Assembly (NCBI GenBank): GCA_034769895.1
Contig: CM068370.1
Location: forward strand, 35,353,747 to 35,417,746
Direction of reading: 5' to 3'
Source of the DNA: Magicicada septendecula
Taxonomy: Eukaryota; Arthropoda; Insecta; Hemiptera; Cicadidae
DNA length: 64,000 bases
Every line of letters begins with the position of its first letter. Within the stretch, counting starts at the first letter, position 1. The position numbers were made by a program, and so were the translations under genes. This document shows positions 21,886 to 32,560 of this stretch, one piece after another. The notes below the pieces were generated by a model, which saw only the letters and a program-made list of their open reading frames with translations, was not told the DNA's origin and did not search any database.

Positions 21886-22500
21886 AGGCGGCCATACACG
21901 TTGCGGTATACCTGTCAGGTTTATCTGTACCGGTAAACTGTACAGGTAAACCGGAGCGTGTGTGCTATCTAAACTGCATAGGCAACCTGACCTGTATGGG
22001 TGACCTCTGAAGTATCAAAATTTGATTCCTTATACCTGCACCAGAGTGCAGACCGGAGCGTGTGTGCCAATCGCCTGCGCAGGTCTCAGTTGTCCTGCAT
22101 CTGGAGGCGAGAAAGGTGTGCAAGTTTTTCCCCTCAATTTCAGTTAGTTAGTTAGTTAATGTAGTTTATTTATTTTTTTTTAGTTATTATGGCTAATCGT
22201 AAACGAAACGCGGTCATAGAATTATTTATTGAAATTTACAAATCAGAACCGTGTCTTTGGCGGATAAAAAGCAGGGAGTACTATGACCGTGCCAGGACAG
22301 ATGCCGCATGCGCAAAATTGGTCAGAAACTGAAAGAGTCGGGACCAAACGCCGATTATGAGACAGTAGTGAAGAAAATAAATAATTTTAGAAGTATCCTC
22401 CTTAAAGAGAAAACGAAACACGAAGCTTCTACTAAATCGGGAGCGTCACAACGGCTGAAAAAGATTTCGCGGAATGTTGCTGTGTAAAATTATAATGATT
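21886..22500 (+). mobile_element. PIF/Harbinger-like fragment with MADF ORF
   Basis: Starts GGCGGCCATACACGTTGCGG, followed by repeated GGTAAAC and GGAGCGTGTGTGC blocks that look like a subterminal region, then a MADF-domain ORF. I find no matching right-hand inverted terminal repeat, so the element is incomplete. MADF/Myb-like second ORFs are known from PIF/Harbinger transposons; the assignment is inference. Confidence 0.42.
22189..22487 (+). pseudogene. MADF-domain protein, frameshifted
   Basis: ATG at 22189 gives MANRKRNAVIELFIEIYKSE, then PCLWRIKSREYYDRAR, which is the start of a MADF (Myb/SANT-like) DNA-binding domain (LI-x-xY-x-x-x-PxLW). About 45 codons in (near 22330) a single-base loss shifts the frame to an immediate stop. 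In the other frame homology resumes (LKESGPNADYETVVKKINNF) and reaches a stop at 22485-22487. The domain is therefore complete but disrupted. The product would bind DNA in the nucleus, probably as a transposon accessory protein. Confidence 0.65.
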
Positions 22501-22749
22501 ATACAATGACCAACAGTGGTAAAATTTGTTTTTTTTTTCCTAACTTATTGGTAATATTTGTTATATCTCTTCAAGACTGTTGAAACATACGTTTCATAAA
22601 ACAACGAATAAAAGTATGCCTCGAAAATAACTTTTTGTTGTAATGCAGTGATATTCTATGTACTGTGCTTATTTGTTTACATAATCGAGTCATAGAATCG
22701 ATCACTACTTATGTTAGTAAATTTGCATAATACGTTTTCCAGAACTTAC

Positions 22750-22993
22750 TTTACATCCCTCACTTCCATCTTGCTTGCTCCGGTAGTCTTCATGTCCTTG
22801 AACGTAGCCTTGAAGGAGACGGCCTGAGAGTTACCCTGCTCGATTACTACCTTCGGTAGATACATCGGGTCGTAGGGCGGGACCTTGAATTCGGGTATTC
22901 CCTTTAAAAGGTGGGGCCTCAAATTGATTAATACATCCCTCACACATTTGTTTAAGTTTGGGTCGTTTCTTTTGCACGGTTTAATATACGAAG
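22750..22993 (-). CDS. Takeout/JHBP-family protein, coding exon 2
   Basis: Exon of 244 nt on the minus strand. The acceptor is TTTATTTGTTTCAG (from 22994) and the donor is AAA|GTAAGTTCT at 22749. Two bases complete a Pro codon from exon 1, 80 codons follow and two bases are left, which exon 3 completes to Asn. The peptide starts PSYIKPCKRNDPNLNKCVRD, the diagnostic amino-terminal motif of takeout/JHBP proteins with its conserved cysteine pair. It continues with LRPHLLKGIPEFKVPPYDP (the GIPE...P-x-DP block) and ends GASKMEVRDV. Every family landmark for this third of the protein is present, so the gene is likely functional. Introns on both sides are about 17 and 19 kb. Confidence 0.95.
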
Positions 22994-23230
22994 CTGAAAC
23001 AAATAAATTTTACATTATTATTAAAAATCCTTACAATATTAAGTACTCAGAGGGTGGACACAGATATCTCTTCAAAAAATCGAACTTAATTGTTTCCAAA
23101 TATAATCTAGTTATTTCCAACGATAGAATCAAGGTTATAGCATTCCAAGGTTGAAGGTTAAAAATGATTCCAAGGTTAGGTTATGGTTCCACGGTTAAAA
23201 ATGTCAGTTACTGACAGTCCGATTAAACAG
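22994..23230. other. Intron 1 sequence beside exon 2
   Basis: Contains a short imperfect direct repeat (TTCCAAGGTTGAAGGTTAAAAATG / TTCCAAGGTTAGG types, 23143-23200). No element recognised. Confidence 0.4.
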
Positions 23231-23377
23231 GTATCATCATCATCTGCAAGAATTAAACCAAGTTCAATATTCATGTTTAATCTGGTATCCAAATCACTTA
23301 ATCGAATTAATAAATTAATTTACCTTCAATAATCCGCCGTGTGACTTCTTATAAATCTCTTATATTACGTGTTACGA

Positions 23378-23404
23378 GTTTCGGAGACTATGCTCCATCT
23401 TCAG
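23378..23404 (-). ncRNA. Hammerhead-ribozyme-like core
   Basis: Minus strand: CTGAAGA, T, stem II GGAG/CTCC (loop CATAGT), GAAACTCGT. Core intact, stem II 4 bp. Confidence 0.6.
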
Positions 23405-23761
23405 ATATTAATGTGCAATGATTGCAATTGCTTCTATACTGGAGAGACGGGGAGAGGTTTCCTCAAACGTTTTCGGGAACATGTACCCAAGAAAATAAGA
23501 AATGATAACAGTATCAAATCTAATTACGCCCGACACCTGACCTCACACAATCATAATTACACAGACTTTAATTCCAACTTAATACCGTTGCATGTATGTA
23601 AGAAGGGCCGTTTCATGAATGCCTTGGAGGAGTTAGAAATTTATGGTGCATACGCAGATCTAAGCAGTGGCGATTTCGTATTAAATGATCAACTGAACTT
23701 TGGATCCAACCGCTTGTACGATACCACCTTGAGTCTGCTCACTAAGACTACGATAAAGTAA
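23405..23761 (+). pseudogene. PLE GIY-YIG endonuclease, 5'-truncated
   Basis: Open plus-strand frame ending at TAA 23759-23761. It starts inside the element with CNDCNCFYTGETGRGFLKRF then REHVPKK: the Cys pair, the Y-x-G-x-T core and the catalytic Arg/His spacing of PLE GIY-YIG nucleases are all present. It continues ARHLTSHNHNYTD and MNALEELEIYGAY as in the family. The frame is intact to its stop, although the upstream RT and the GIY tripeptide itself are lost. It probably has no start codon of its own (the ATG upstream lies in the terminal repeat). Confidence 0.75.
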
Positions 23762-23891
23762 CAACCGTTCAGTAGCAGATTGAACTCGAACGGTTGCGCA
23801 CCCAACATCGCGTACAGTTCATATTCAAATTGACATTTTATTAATCAACGATCTCGTAAGAGTAATATAGTTTTATTTTTTATTTTACAAT

Positions 23892-23918
23892 CTGAAGATG
23901 GAGCATAATCTCCGAAAC
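23892..23918 (+). ncRNA. Hammerhead-ribozyme-like core
   Basis: CTGAAGA, T, GGAG/CTCC with loop CATAAT, GAAACGCG. Inverted partner of the 23378 core. Confidence 0.6.
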
Positions 23919-24114
23919 GCGTAATAGAAGAGATTTATAAGAAGTCACACGGCGGATTATTGAAGGTAAATTAATTTATTAATTAAACCAAGGATGGTTT
24001 GTTCCGGTTTCAAACAGGCAACGTCTAGAGCTGGTCACTCCAGCGCTTCCTCGGACGTCCCACACCCATCCGTCCTTTCGGCTTATAGTCAAATAGTTGT
24101 TTGGGGCTGCGGCA

Positions 24115-24310
24115 GTCATTTGAAGAGATTTCAAGCCATGTACGGCACAACGGTGAAAACATTAAGAGCAGAAGCTTACACGAAACACTACTGAAATTCT
24201 CTGAAATCATGGCTGTGCCAGTGTTAATGTATGGGAGCAAACATTGGTGTTGACTAAGGAAGATGTCAGTCGCATACAATCCACGGAAACAAAAATCTTG
24301 ATTTGTGGGA
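24115..24310 (+). pseudogene. LINE (RTE-like) RT C-terminal fragment
   Basis: The plus strand reads KRFQAMYGTTVKTLRAEAYT, then, after a shift, a MAVPVLMYGSxxW-type block near 24213-24245 and a KEDVSRIQSTE-like segment. These are the carboxyl motifs of the LINE family seen at 24.4 kb, with frameshifts. It lies head-to-head with the minus-strand LINE end at 23993-24130. Confidence 0.55.
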
Positions 24311-24394
24311 AATGGTCTCCTGGGAGGGACAGCTACGGAATGAACAGATCGGAAATAATATAAAGATCTTAATTTTATTAGTGAAGACGACATC

Positions 24395-24995
24395 CAGTTA
24401 TGCCTTTCCAAGGCAAGTATCACGTTAGGTCGAAAATAATTGTCAACAATAAGCCAATCGAACAAGTATCAAATTTTACATACTTGGGCTGCGATACAAG
24501 CTACAATTATGACAATGACATGGAAAATAAAATAAATAAGTTCCAGGCAATATGTGGCACAATAAATAGAACACTAAATAACAAAACACGAAAAGACACA
24601 AGGATAAAAGTTTATAAAACGATGGCTGTACCTGTACTTATGTATGGGAGTGAAAGTTGGATAAATACCAAAAAAGGAGACAGCAAAATACAGACAGCAG
24701 AAATGAGATTTGTGAGACGGGTCAAAGGCTGCACAAGAAGAGATTTAATAAGAAATGATGACGTGCGAAATTAACTAAATGTATATGCAATAAGTGAAAG
24801 AATAACTGAATATAAAGAAAGATGGAAACACCACGTAAATAGAATGGGAAATGGGAGAATACCCAAAAAAATACTTAACTACAACCCAAGGAGGAAAAGA
24901 GATATAGGAAGACCACGAAAACGGTGGTCGTAAGTTTGTGAGGACGAAACAGGCAAATGCCTAATCCTTGTAGTGCAGAAGAAGAAGAAGATGAC
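24395..24995 (+). pseudogene. LINE 3' part (RTE-like), truncated
   Basis: The frame 24400-24774 gives NNKPIEQVSNFTYLGCDTSY, ending with a KVYKTMAVPVLMYGSESW block and EMRFVRRVKGCTRRDLIRND. These are the thumb/C-terminal motifs of insect non-LTR reverse transcriptases (FxYLG, PVLMYGSExW, RRxxGxxRxDxIRN). A stop follows; the frame then continues with ERWKHHVNRMGNGRIPKKIL and RDIGRPRKRW to about 24930. The RT catalytic core is missing (5' truncation is normal for LINEs). It ends in a short GAAGAAGAAGAAGATGA tail. Confidence 0.72.
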
Positions 24996-25283
24996 ATCTA
25001 GACAGAATAAAGAACAACATTAACTCAAAATTATCTGTCACCACAAAGCAAGGGTGGAAGGGGGAAGGGTGGAAGGGTGGTGGGACACGCTGAGAGCAAG
25101 GATGCCGAAATTGGCGTCTAGGCCTATATTTCATTAAAGGGAAAAAGAAGAAGGAGAATAAAAATGTTAACAAATAACAAATAGGCCTAACGTTAGAAAT
25201 ATTGATATTAATTAATATTATGTTATAATTTTTGTCGTAACTTCATACGACCGGTGTCTGTATTATCAAAGTGATTACAAAAT

Positions 25284-25551
25284 GGGCCTTTAGGCTGTGC
25301 TGTGGTCGTTTGCTATAGAACAATAACAGCAACATCGTCGACAACGTTTGGAATCAAACCCTCGGCGATCTTTTTCAGGCCGCAAAAAAAAGATCCTTGT
25401 AATTGTTGTAAAAACAGTTACGGCGGATCTGGACCGAACGATACCTGACGGTGGCTTGACGTAGATCCCCGAGGGTAGGATTCGAAACGTTACCGACGAT
25501 GTCGTTGTTATATAGTAGTAACCGACCACAGCCTAACAGCCCGGTGGCTGT
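25284..25551. mobile_element. Palindromic hammerhead-like miniature element
   Basis: Arms 25284-25384 and 25449-25551 are inverted copies with the shared landmarks GGCTGTGCTGTGGTCG / CGACCACAGCC, CGTCG and CCCTCGGCGATC / GATCCCCGAGGG. Both carry decayed hammerhead cores (minus strand near 25345-25378, CTGAAAA; plus strand near 25455-25488, CTTGACGTA...GAAACG). The CCGGGCTGTTAGGCTGTGGTC-type end recurs near 30535, 31285 and 40690. Confidence 0.55.
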
Positions 25552-25959
25552 GATAGTTCAGCAGTAACGGTTACTTCTTGAGCTTGAGCTGCTGCTGGAG
25601 CACGAATGAGGCCACTAAACAAGTAAATGCAAAAGCTTCCAAGGAATCTCGAGGAGGAAAGTGTACATCTTGAGAATCGTATAATCTCTTTATCAACGTC
25701 TGCTATCATCCAAAAGCTTAATAGGAGATCGCTAAGAGCAACTCCATTAAGTTTGAAACGTTTTGTGGTTTACGTTGTTGGAGGATTGCCGACCATCCAT
25801 CGTTTATTACCAATTGTTTATGTTCTTCGAACAGTTACATACACATAACGTATATTTTCTCTATGATAGGTGTATGTTTATATATAACTCTTCAACATTT
25901 CTTACAAGTTTTTATGTAATAAATATGTTTTCAAATAATAAATACTTCTGCCAGAATGC
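25552..25959. other. Intron 1, nothing recognised
   Basis: No supported feature; short ORFs here have no recognisable motif. Confidence 0.45.
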
Positions 25960-26500
25960 CTATATGCAAGTGAATGTCTAGCATTGAATTATAATTTAGA
26001 AAAACTAGAAATATTGGAAAGACGAATTATTAGGAAAATATTAGCCCACGAAAAACTTCAGACGGTTGGAAAATAAGAAGTAATGATGAAATATATTAAA
26101 CTATAGAAAATATAACTGAAACAATGAGAAAAAAAAGACTATTATTATTTGGTCATTTATATAGAATGCACGACAAAATAGGTTGACAAAGCAAATCTTT
26201 AAAAATCTGTGGGGGAAGAAGTCAACATCAAGTTGGATTAAAGAAGTCAAAAACGATTTAGGAAAAAAATAATAAACTCGCAGAAGAAGCAATTGACAGA
26301 GAATTTTTTCGGGCAAAAGTGTTGAAAATGGAGGGAGTCGAGGGTAGGAGAGATAAAAACGCAGGTTCAAAGTGGACTGAAGACAGGAAGAAGAGACACA
26401 GTGAGAAGATGAAAGAATATTGGAAAAAAGAAAAGAACAAAGAGTAAAGAATTGAAATTGGCATGTGGTCCTTAAATGGCCGATACGAAAAAAAAATACT
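25960..26500 (+). pseudogene. LINE family A 3' end, copy 1
   Basis: The plus-strand text GTCTAGCATTGAATTATAAT through to GAATTGAAATTGGCATGTGG matches copies at 29.5-30.07 and 37.47-38.0 kb. Translation shows ERRIIRKI, RLLLFGHLYRM and EEAIDREFFRAKVLKMEGV with several stops and shifts; GHLYRM is the usual C-terminal block of many insect LINEs. It ends with an A-run (26487-26496). Confidence 0.68.
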
Positions 26501-26606
26501 TCTACAAATATTATTTTATTAAATTATATTGTTATGTTGTTACCTGACGCGCGTTTCAAAGAATTATTCTGTATCTCCTGTGGCTTCTTTATGAATTACG
26601 AAATGA

Positions 26607-26870
26607 ACATCTGACATTCATAAAGAAACCTCTGAACATACAGAATAATGAACATCTTACATTCATAAAGAAACCTCTGAACATACAGAATAATGAACAT
26701 CTTACATTCATAAAGAAACCTCTGAACATACAGAATAATGAACATCTTACATTCATAAAGAAACCTCTGAACATACTGAATAATGAACATCTTACATTCA
26801 TAAAGAAACCTCTGAACATACAGAATAATGAACATCTGACATTCATAAAGAAACCTCTGATAATTCAGTA
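26607..26870. repeat. 45-bp minisatellite, about 6 units
   Basis: CATTCATAAAGAAACCTCTG recurs at 26615, 26660, 26705, 26750, 26795 and 26840, an exact 45-bp period with nearly identical units. Because 45 is a multiple of three, both strands show long artefactual ORFs of a 15-residue repeat. Confidence 0.95.
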
Positions 26871-27148
26871 AAGCGTGCGTGAAGTAAAAATATAACAATA
26901 CAGTTTAATAAAGTAGTACTTGCAGAAGTATTTATTATTTGAAAAAATATTTATTATGTATATACATATTATTATATTATATATAATTCGAAACTTAATA
27001 CTGTAATAGGAAATAATTTTTATGTAAATGATATAAAATCATGCTTTCTGTTCTCCCATGCTCTTTACTGAACTTGTTACAGCAAAACTATAAGTTATTA
27101 ATCAATCTCAAAATCAAAAGCCAGAAAAACAGAAACATAGAGTGTCAA

Positions 27149-28609
<1,461 letters not shown>

Positions 28610-28985
28610 CACAGGGCCGATTTATGGGGGGAGGGGGGGACGAACGGGCGAACGGGACCAGACCCTCCCAGAAGGTGAAAAGTTAACAAATTTTGTTAAT
28701 CTCTTAATTTTTTTGGCTGTTTTATTTTTTTAGTACACAGCATTAGGGTATACATTTGAAATATGAAATATAGGAAAATCAATTCAGTCAATAAGTATCT
28801 TGTGAAGAATGTTTCAATAACTCGTGTTTTGTTTTTGTTATTACCGTTTACTTTAATGGGACTAAGTACAGGACGTTATCACGAATTTTCAGCAACTTTA
28901 TGAATGGCTGATTTAAATAGTAACGTTGATTAGTCTTAACTTGTTTTTTCTGTTGTATGAAGCTGACCCGATAAAACAAAACACC
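28610..28985 (+). repeat. Dispersed repeat R28, plus copy
   Basis: It is the inverted counterpart of 33430-33850: both contain the CCTCCCAGAxxGT...AAAGTT block, the AAATATAGGAAAATCAATT stretch and the CTTGTTTTTTCTGTTGTATGAAGC-like end. The family is unknown and no coding motifs are seen. Confidence 0.62.
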
Positions 28986-29310
28986 CCGACTGGGCGCTGT
29001 TTCCGGTTAACTGACCGAGTCAGACTTCCTGCGCGTGTGTAACGGTGCCTGCTGCCACTATACGCGCTCTCGTCTAAACACAGTGACTGATCGGCACCGA
29101 TTGTCGGAATCTGAAAACCTTCCTGCACTCTACGCGTATCCTAACACTACGGAGAAGAAACACGTACGGAAAAAAGAGTATTGAACCGATCCTTGTAGAT
29201 GTAGTTAAGCGTTTGACGAAACAAATCTAAAAACATTCAGATATGTAAATATTAAACAAAGTTAAATCTTAAGACTTTCTGCAGAAGAAACCAAATTTTC
29301 ACAATAATTA
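28986..29310. other. Intron 1, nothing recognised
   Basis: Moderate-GC DNA near 28986-29160, then AT-rich. No supported feature. Confidence 0.4.
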
Positions 29311-29319
29311 CAAACTCTT

Positions 29320-30075
29320 GCTAACAGATATTGGTCGAATAGAGAGGATTAGAAAATTTAATTATCTAGGGGGAATAATTCAAGAGATTGGATTAGAAAA
29401 ATCTGCTATAGAAGAAAGGATTCATAAAATGGAAAGTCTAAAAATATGGTATAACTAAAAATATTTCCAATAAAAAGTGCAATATTTACAATATTTAAAT
29501 CTAAAAATGGGAAAATAAGGCATTATAGTACAGTAGTGAAGCCAGAATGTCTATATGCAAGTGAATGTCTAGCATTGAATTATAATTTAGACAAACTAGA
29601 AATATAGAAAAGACGAATTATTAGGAAAACATTAGGCCCACGAAAAACTTCAGAAGGTTGTAAATTAAGAAGTAATGATGAAATATATCAAAGTATAGAA
29701 AGTATAACAGAAATAATGAGAAAAAGAAGACTATTATTTTTTGGACATTTATGTAGAATGGACGACAATAGGTTAAAGAAGCAGATCTACAAACATCTGT
29801 GGAGGAAGAAATCAACATCAATTTGGATTAAAGAAGCCCAAACTAGAAAAAATAATATAAACGCAGAAGAAGCAATTGAAAGAGAAGTTTTTCGGGCAAA
29901 AGTTTTAAAAATGGAAGGAGTCCAGGGTAGGAGAGAGAAAAACCCAAGTTCAAAGTGGACTGAAGAGAGGAAGAAGAGACACAGTGAAAAGATGAAAGAA
30001 TATTGGAGAAAAAGAAAACAACAAAGAATAAAGAATTGAAATTGGCATGTGGTCGTTAGATGGCCTATTCAAAAA
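29320..30075 (+). pseudogene. LINE family A 3' end, copy 2 (longest)
   Basis: Begins further 5' than its sister copies: a decayed RIRKFNYLGGIIQE block (the FxYLG motif) near 29346-29385, then a KPECLYASECLALNYNLDKL stretch near 29540-29600 and RRIIRKTLGPRKTSE. From 29716 the frame is open for 107 codons (RKRRLLFFGHLCRMDDNRLK ... EEAIEREVFRAKVLKMEGV). It ends with the shared GAATTGAAATTGGCATGTGG 3' end and an A-run at 30071-30080. Confidence 0.72.
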
Positions 30076-30445
30076 AAAAAGAAGTTAAGTCTCTCATATT
30101 TTATATGTTAACACGGTATGCAGTCAATAGGCTATCGTACAGCTCATGTGATTACAAGCGGTGCAACAAGGTCGGCACTTTGTGCATGTTACACCGATCG
30201 CCTTTTGTTGCTCCAGCTGAAACCCAACCAACCAACAGTTAATTTGCATGTATTCATTACATTCTGTAATTCAAGTAAGAAAAAAATACGCCTACATGGA
30301 CTAGTTAAAGAGGTTACACCTAGTGAATTCACTTTAATGTAATGATTTAAGCTGAGCAATTACGGCTTTTGGATTTCAGAAAGTTGCAGAAACATAGAGA
30401 GGCACGACAGAAAGAAATGACGGAAGAGGATCGGGCAATAAGGAG
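30076..30445. other. Intron 1, nothing recognised
   Basis: No supported feature. Confidence 0.4.
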
Positions 30446-30479
30446 ATGACAAGAGGACAAAATTCATATAACTTTGATC

Positions 30480-30640
30480 TAAGGCTATCATGGCCGGGGT
30501 CAGCGTTGTTCGAGGTAACGTTAGCTGGCGGCCTGTTAGACCGTGGTCTAAAGATGTTAACTACAGACGTGTCGGCCTCGACATCGGAGCCCATTTTCAG
30601 TGTAAAATTGTTTAGGCAGTTGTTTGCCAAATAATCCCTG
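30480..30640 (-). mobile_element. Solo PLE-type terminal repeat, decayed
   Basis: GGCCTGTTAGACCGTGGTCTAAAGATGTTAACTA matches the ends of the palindromic elements at 31.3 and 40.7 kb. A degenerate minus-strand hammerhead core lies at 30574-30607 (CTGAAAA...CCGACACG). Confidence 0.5.
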
Positions 30641-30849
30641 TACTGAGGTAGAGAGGTAGACTATGAGGTTAGCCGTGGGCTAACAGACCGGCAGCTAACG
30701 TTAAATTGAACAATTTCTTAGAACGACAAACAAAATAAAGGCAGGAACACAATGGCAGAACAATATCGGAAAGGGTGCGAGAGATTTGGTGTGCCGCTGA
30801 ATGGACTGTTACGCCGAAGGAAGAAGAGGGTGAAGATGAAGATGAAGAT

Positions 30850-31099
30850 GAAAAAGAGGAGGAGGAGGAGGAGGAGGAGGAGGAGGAGGAGGAGGAGAAG
30901 AAGGAGAAGGAGAAGGAGAAGGAGAAGGAGAAGGAGAAGGAGGAGAAGGAGAAGGAGAAGGAGAAGGAGAAGGAGAAGGAGAAGGAGAAGGAGAAGGAGA
31001 AGGAGGAGAAGAAGAAGAAGAAGAAGAAGAAGAAGAAGAAGAAGAAGAAGAAGAAGAAGAAGAAGAAGAAGAAGAAGAAGAAGAAGAAGAAGAAGAAGA
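30850..31099 (+). repeat. 250-bp pure purine tract (GGA/GAA repeats)
   Basis: No pyrimidine for 250 bases on the plus strand: GAG repeats grade into GGAGAA and then GAA repeats. The predicted poly-Glu, poly-Lys, poly-Arg and poly-Phe/Ser ORFs here are artefacts. Confidence 0.97.
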
Positions 31100-31266
31100 T
31101 ACAGACGAAAATCTGTTTATGAGAATACATAATTTACCAGTCTAATACAGCAATTTCAAAGAGGTTATAGTAATATAGGCTTTTACCATAACATGAATGT
31201 TGAAAGAATTACGATGAAATAAGACTCTAAGAGAGCAGAAATATTAATTATTAGTTATTTGATGAT

Positions 31267-31598
31267 TTGTTGAAAATAAAATCCGGGCTGTTGGGCTGTG
31301 GTCTACTAAAGTTTGTATTTTTAAAGATGTTATTTTCAAACGTTTCGGCCTCGCCTATGGAAGCCATCTTCAGTGATAAAATGATTCTACATAACTGACA
31401 CGGTGTCCGTCAGTGTCCGTCAGTAACCGTGTCAGTTGTGTACAATCGTTTTATCAATGAAGATGGCCTCCAGAGGTAAGGGCAAAACGTCTGAAAATAT
31501 CTTTGAGAATAACAACTTTAGTAGACCAACAATAGAATAACAACCCGGATTTTATTTTCAACAATGTTGACGCTGGCCGTGGAAGCCTTAGAAATAGG
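31267..31598. mobile_element. Palindromic hammerhead miniature element with 11-bp TSD
   Basis: Arms about 31270-31383 and 31450-31566 are inverted copies (TTGAAAATAAAATCCGGG at the left, CCCGGATTTTATTTTCAA at the right). The left arm has an intact minus-strand hammerhead core (31342-31373); the right arm has a decayed plus-strand core (31455-31488, AATGAAGA...GCAAAACGTC). Exact direct repeats TATTTGATGAT flank it (31256-31266 and 31599-31609). There is no coding capacity. The central spacer has a small CCGTCAGTGTCCGTCAGT repeat. Confidence 0.72.
31342..31373 (-). ncRNA. Hammerhead-ribozyme-like core
   Basis: Minus strand: CTGAAGA, T, GGC...GCC stem II with a long loop (TTCCATAGGCGAG), GAAACG. 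Core intact. Confidence 0.58.
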
Positions 31599-31734
31599 TA
31601 TTTGATGATATTTGTTCTGATGATGGTGCTAAAAATCAACACGATGTCTATTTGATACTTTTTCCATAGGTACTGAATTTTTTCACACCTTTTTCACAAC
31701 ATTTCTCTCAATATTATGACAGTAGTCAGAAAGT

Positions 31735-32560
31735 TTTCTTCTTCTTCTTCTTCTTCTTCTTCTTCTTCTTCTTCTTCTTCTTCTTCTTTACTACATGGCT
31801 TGGGCTATAGCCCGTTACGACTTCACAGAGTCTCTGATCTTCCTTTTCAGGGTCTTCCACGATCTCTCGTCCCCACTGGTCTGTATTCAAACGCTCGTTT
31901 AGGAATACGCGTGTCTACCATGCGTTCCACATGGGACTTCCAATTCTACCTGTGTTCCTTTATTCTTTCCAGAACCGACTGTAACTTCAGGTCTTTCCAT
32001 ATGATGTCGTCGTTTCGTAGGCGATCTCTCAAACTACATCCCTTAACTCCTCTTAAATATTTCATTTCCGAGGCCTGTATTTTTGAAATATCTTTTTGCA
32101 GGAGAGTCCGTGTTTCACGTCCATACATTAAACTCGGCACATCCACAACCTTATAGAATTTTAGCTATGTCTCCCTCTGCGTTTTATTCTTCAATAGTCG
32201 TCTTATTTTTCCACACTTATAACAAAATTTAATCAACTTTCTCTCGATATCGTTATCCTTCCTATATGAGATATCACATCCAGAGGTATATACATTAGGG
32301 GTCCACATCTTGTGGATACGGGTTTCACAACCCCGATTTTCCCTAGTTGGATTCTCACTTTGCTTCAACTTGTCTTGTGTGAGATCCCCCTTTCTTTAAT
32401 GTTTGTTCTCTTGACTGACTCTTTTTCTTTTCTGAACCCGACGCTATTAGAGTACTCGAGGGCTAGGAAATCTTTCTTTTTCACTTTAATTTCTTGATTT
32501 AGAATGGGCAGACTGAGCTCATCAGGCGCAGAGAAGGCGGCCGGTCTAGGGGTTGTGTGC
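31735..32560 (-). pseudogene. LINE (RTE-like) 3' part with (GAA)n tail
   Basis: Minus-strand fragments read GCDISYRKDNDIERKLIKFC and GKIRRLLKNKTQRET (32368-32165), then VPSLMYGRETRTLLQKDISK and IQASEMKYLRGVKGCSLRDR (32146-31946). They match the family at 24.4 kb with a frame break between. The 3' end is a perfect (GAA)n / (TTC)n run of about 54 bp at 31735-31788. Sequence from about 32400 to 32560 is open but not clearly LINE. Confidence 0.68.

Larger units (their letters stand above)
23263..23980 (+). mobile_element. Mini Penelope-like element with TSD and inverted ends
   Basis: Bounded by an exact 12-bp direct repeat AATTAAACCAAG (23251-23262 and 23981-23992). Inverted terminal repeats of about 95 bp (23309-23404, 23884-23980) share TTTACCTTCAATAATCCGCC, and each contains a hammerhead-like core (minus strand 23378-23404, plus strand 23892-23918). 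The left end has 46 extra bases outside the arm. The interior codes a GIY-YIG domain only; reverse transcriptase is deleted. Confidence 0.85.
23231..24130 (-). mobile_element. LINE 3' end split by a PLE insertion
   Basis: At the right (23993-24130, minus strand) lies the end of a non-LTR polyprotein (CRSPKQLFDYKPKGRMGVGR and PRKRWSDQL stop). Its 3' UTR, AAACCATCCTTGGTTTAATT, is interrupted and resumes at 23231-23250 with TTGCAG and a (GAT)n tail. The undamaged layout is seen at 34900-34960 (CCTTGGTTTAATCCGTAAAGATGATGATG). The 718-bp PLE with its 12-bp duplication lies between. Confidence 0.75.

Noticed and set aside
26589-26898. Two minus-strand ORFs of a 15-residue repeat
   Set aside because: Produced by a 45-bp minisatellite whose period is a multiple of three; both frames are open for the same reason.
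30752-31132. Long ORFs of poly-Arg, poly-Glu/Lys and poly-Phe/Ser
   Set aside because: They are translations of a pure purine microsatellite in different frames and have no non-repetitive body.
31946-32156. Plus-strand 146-codon ORF starting with a poly-Ser run as a protein gene
   Set aside because: Antisense of a LINE fragment joined to its (TTC)n tail.
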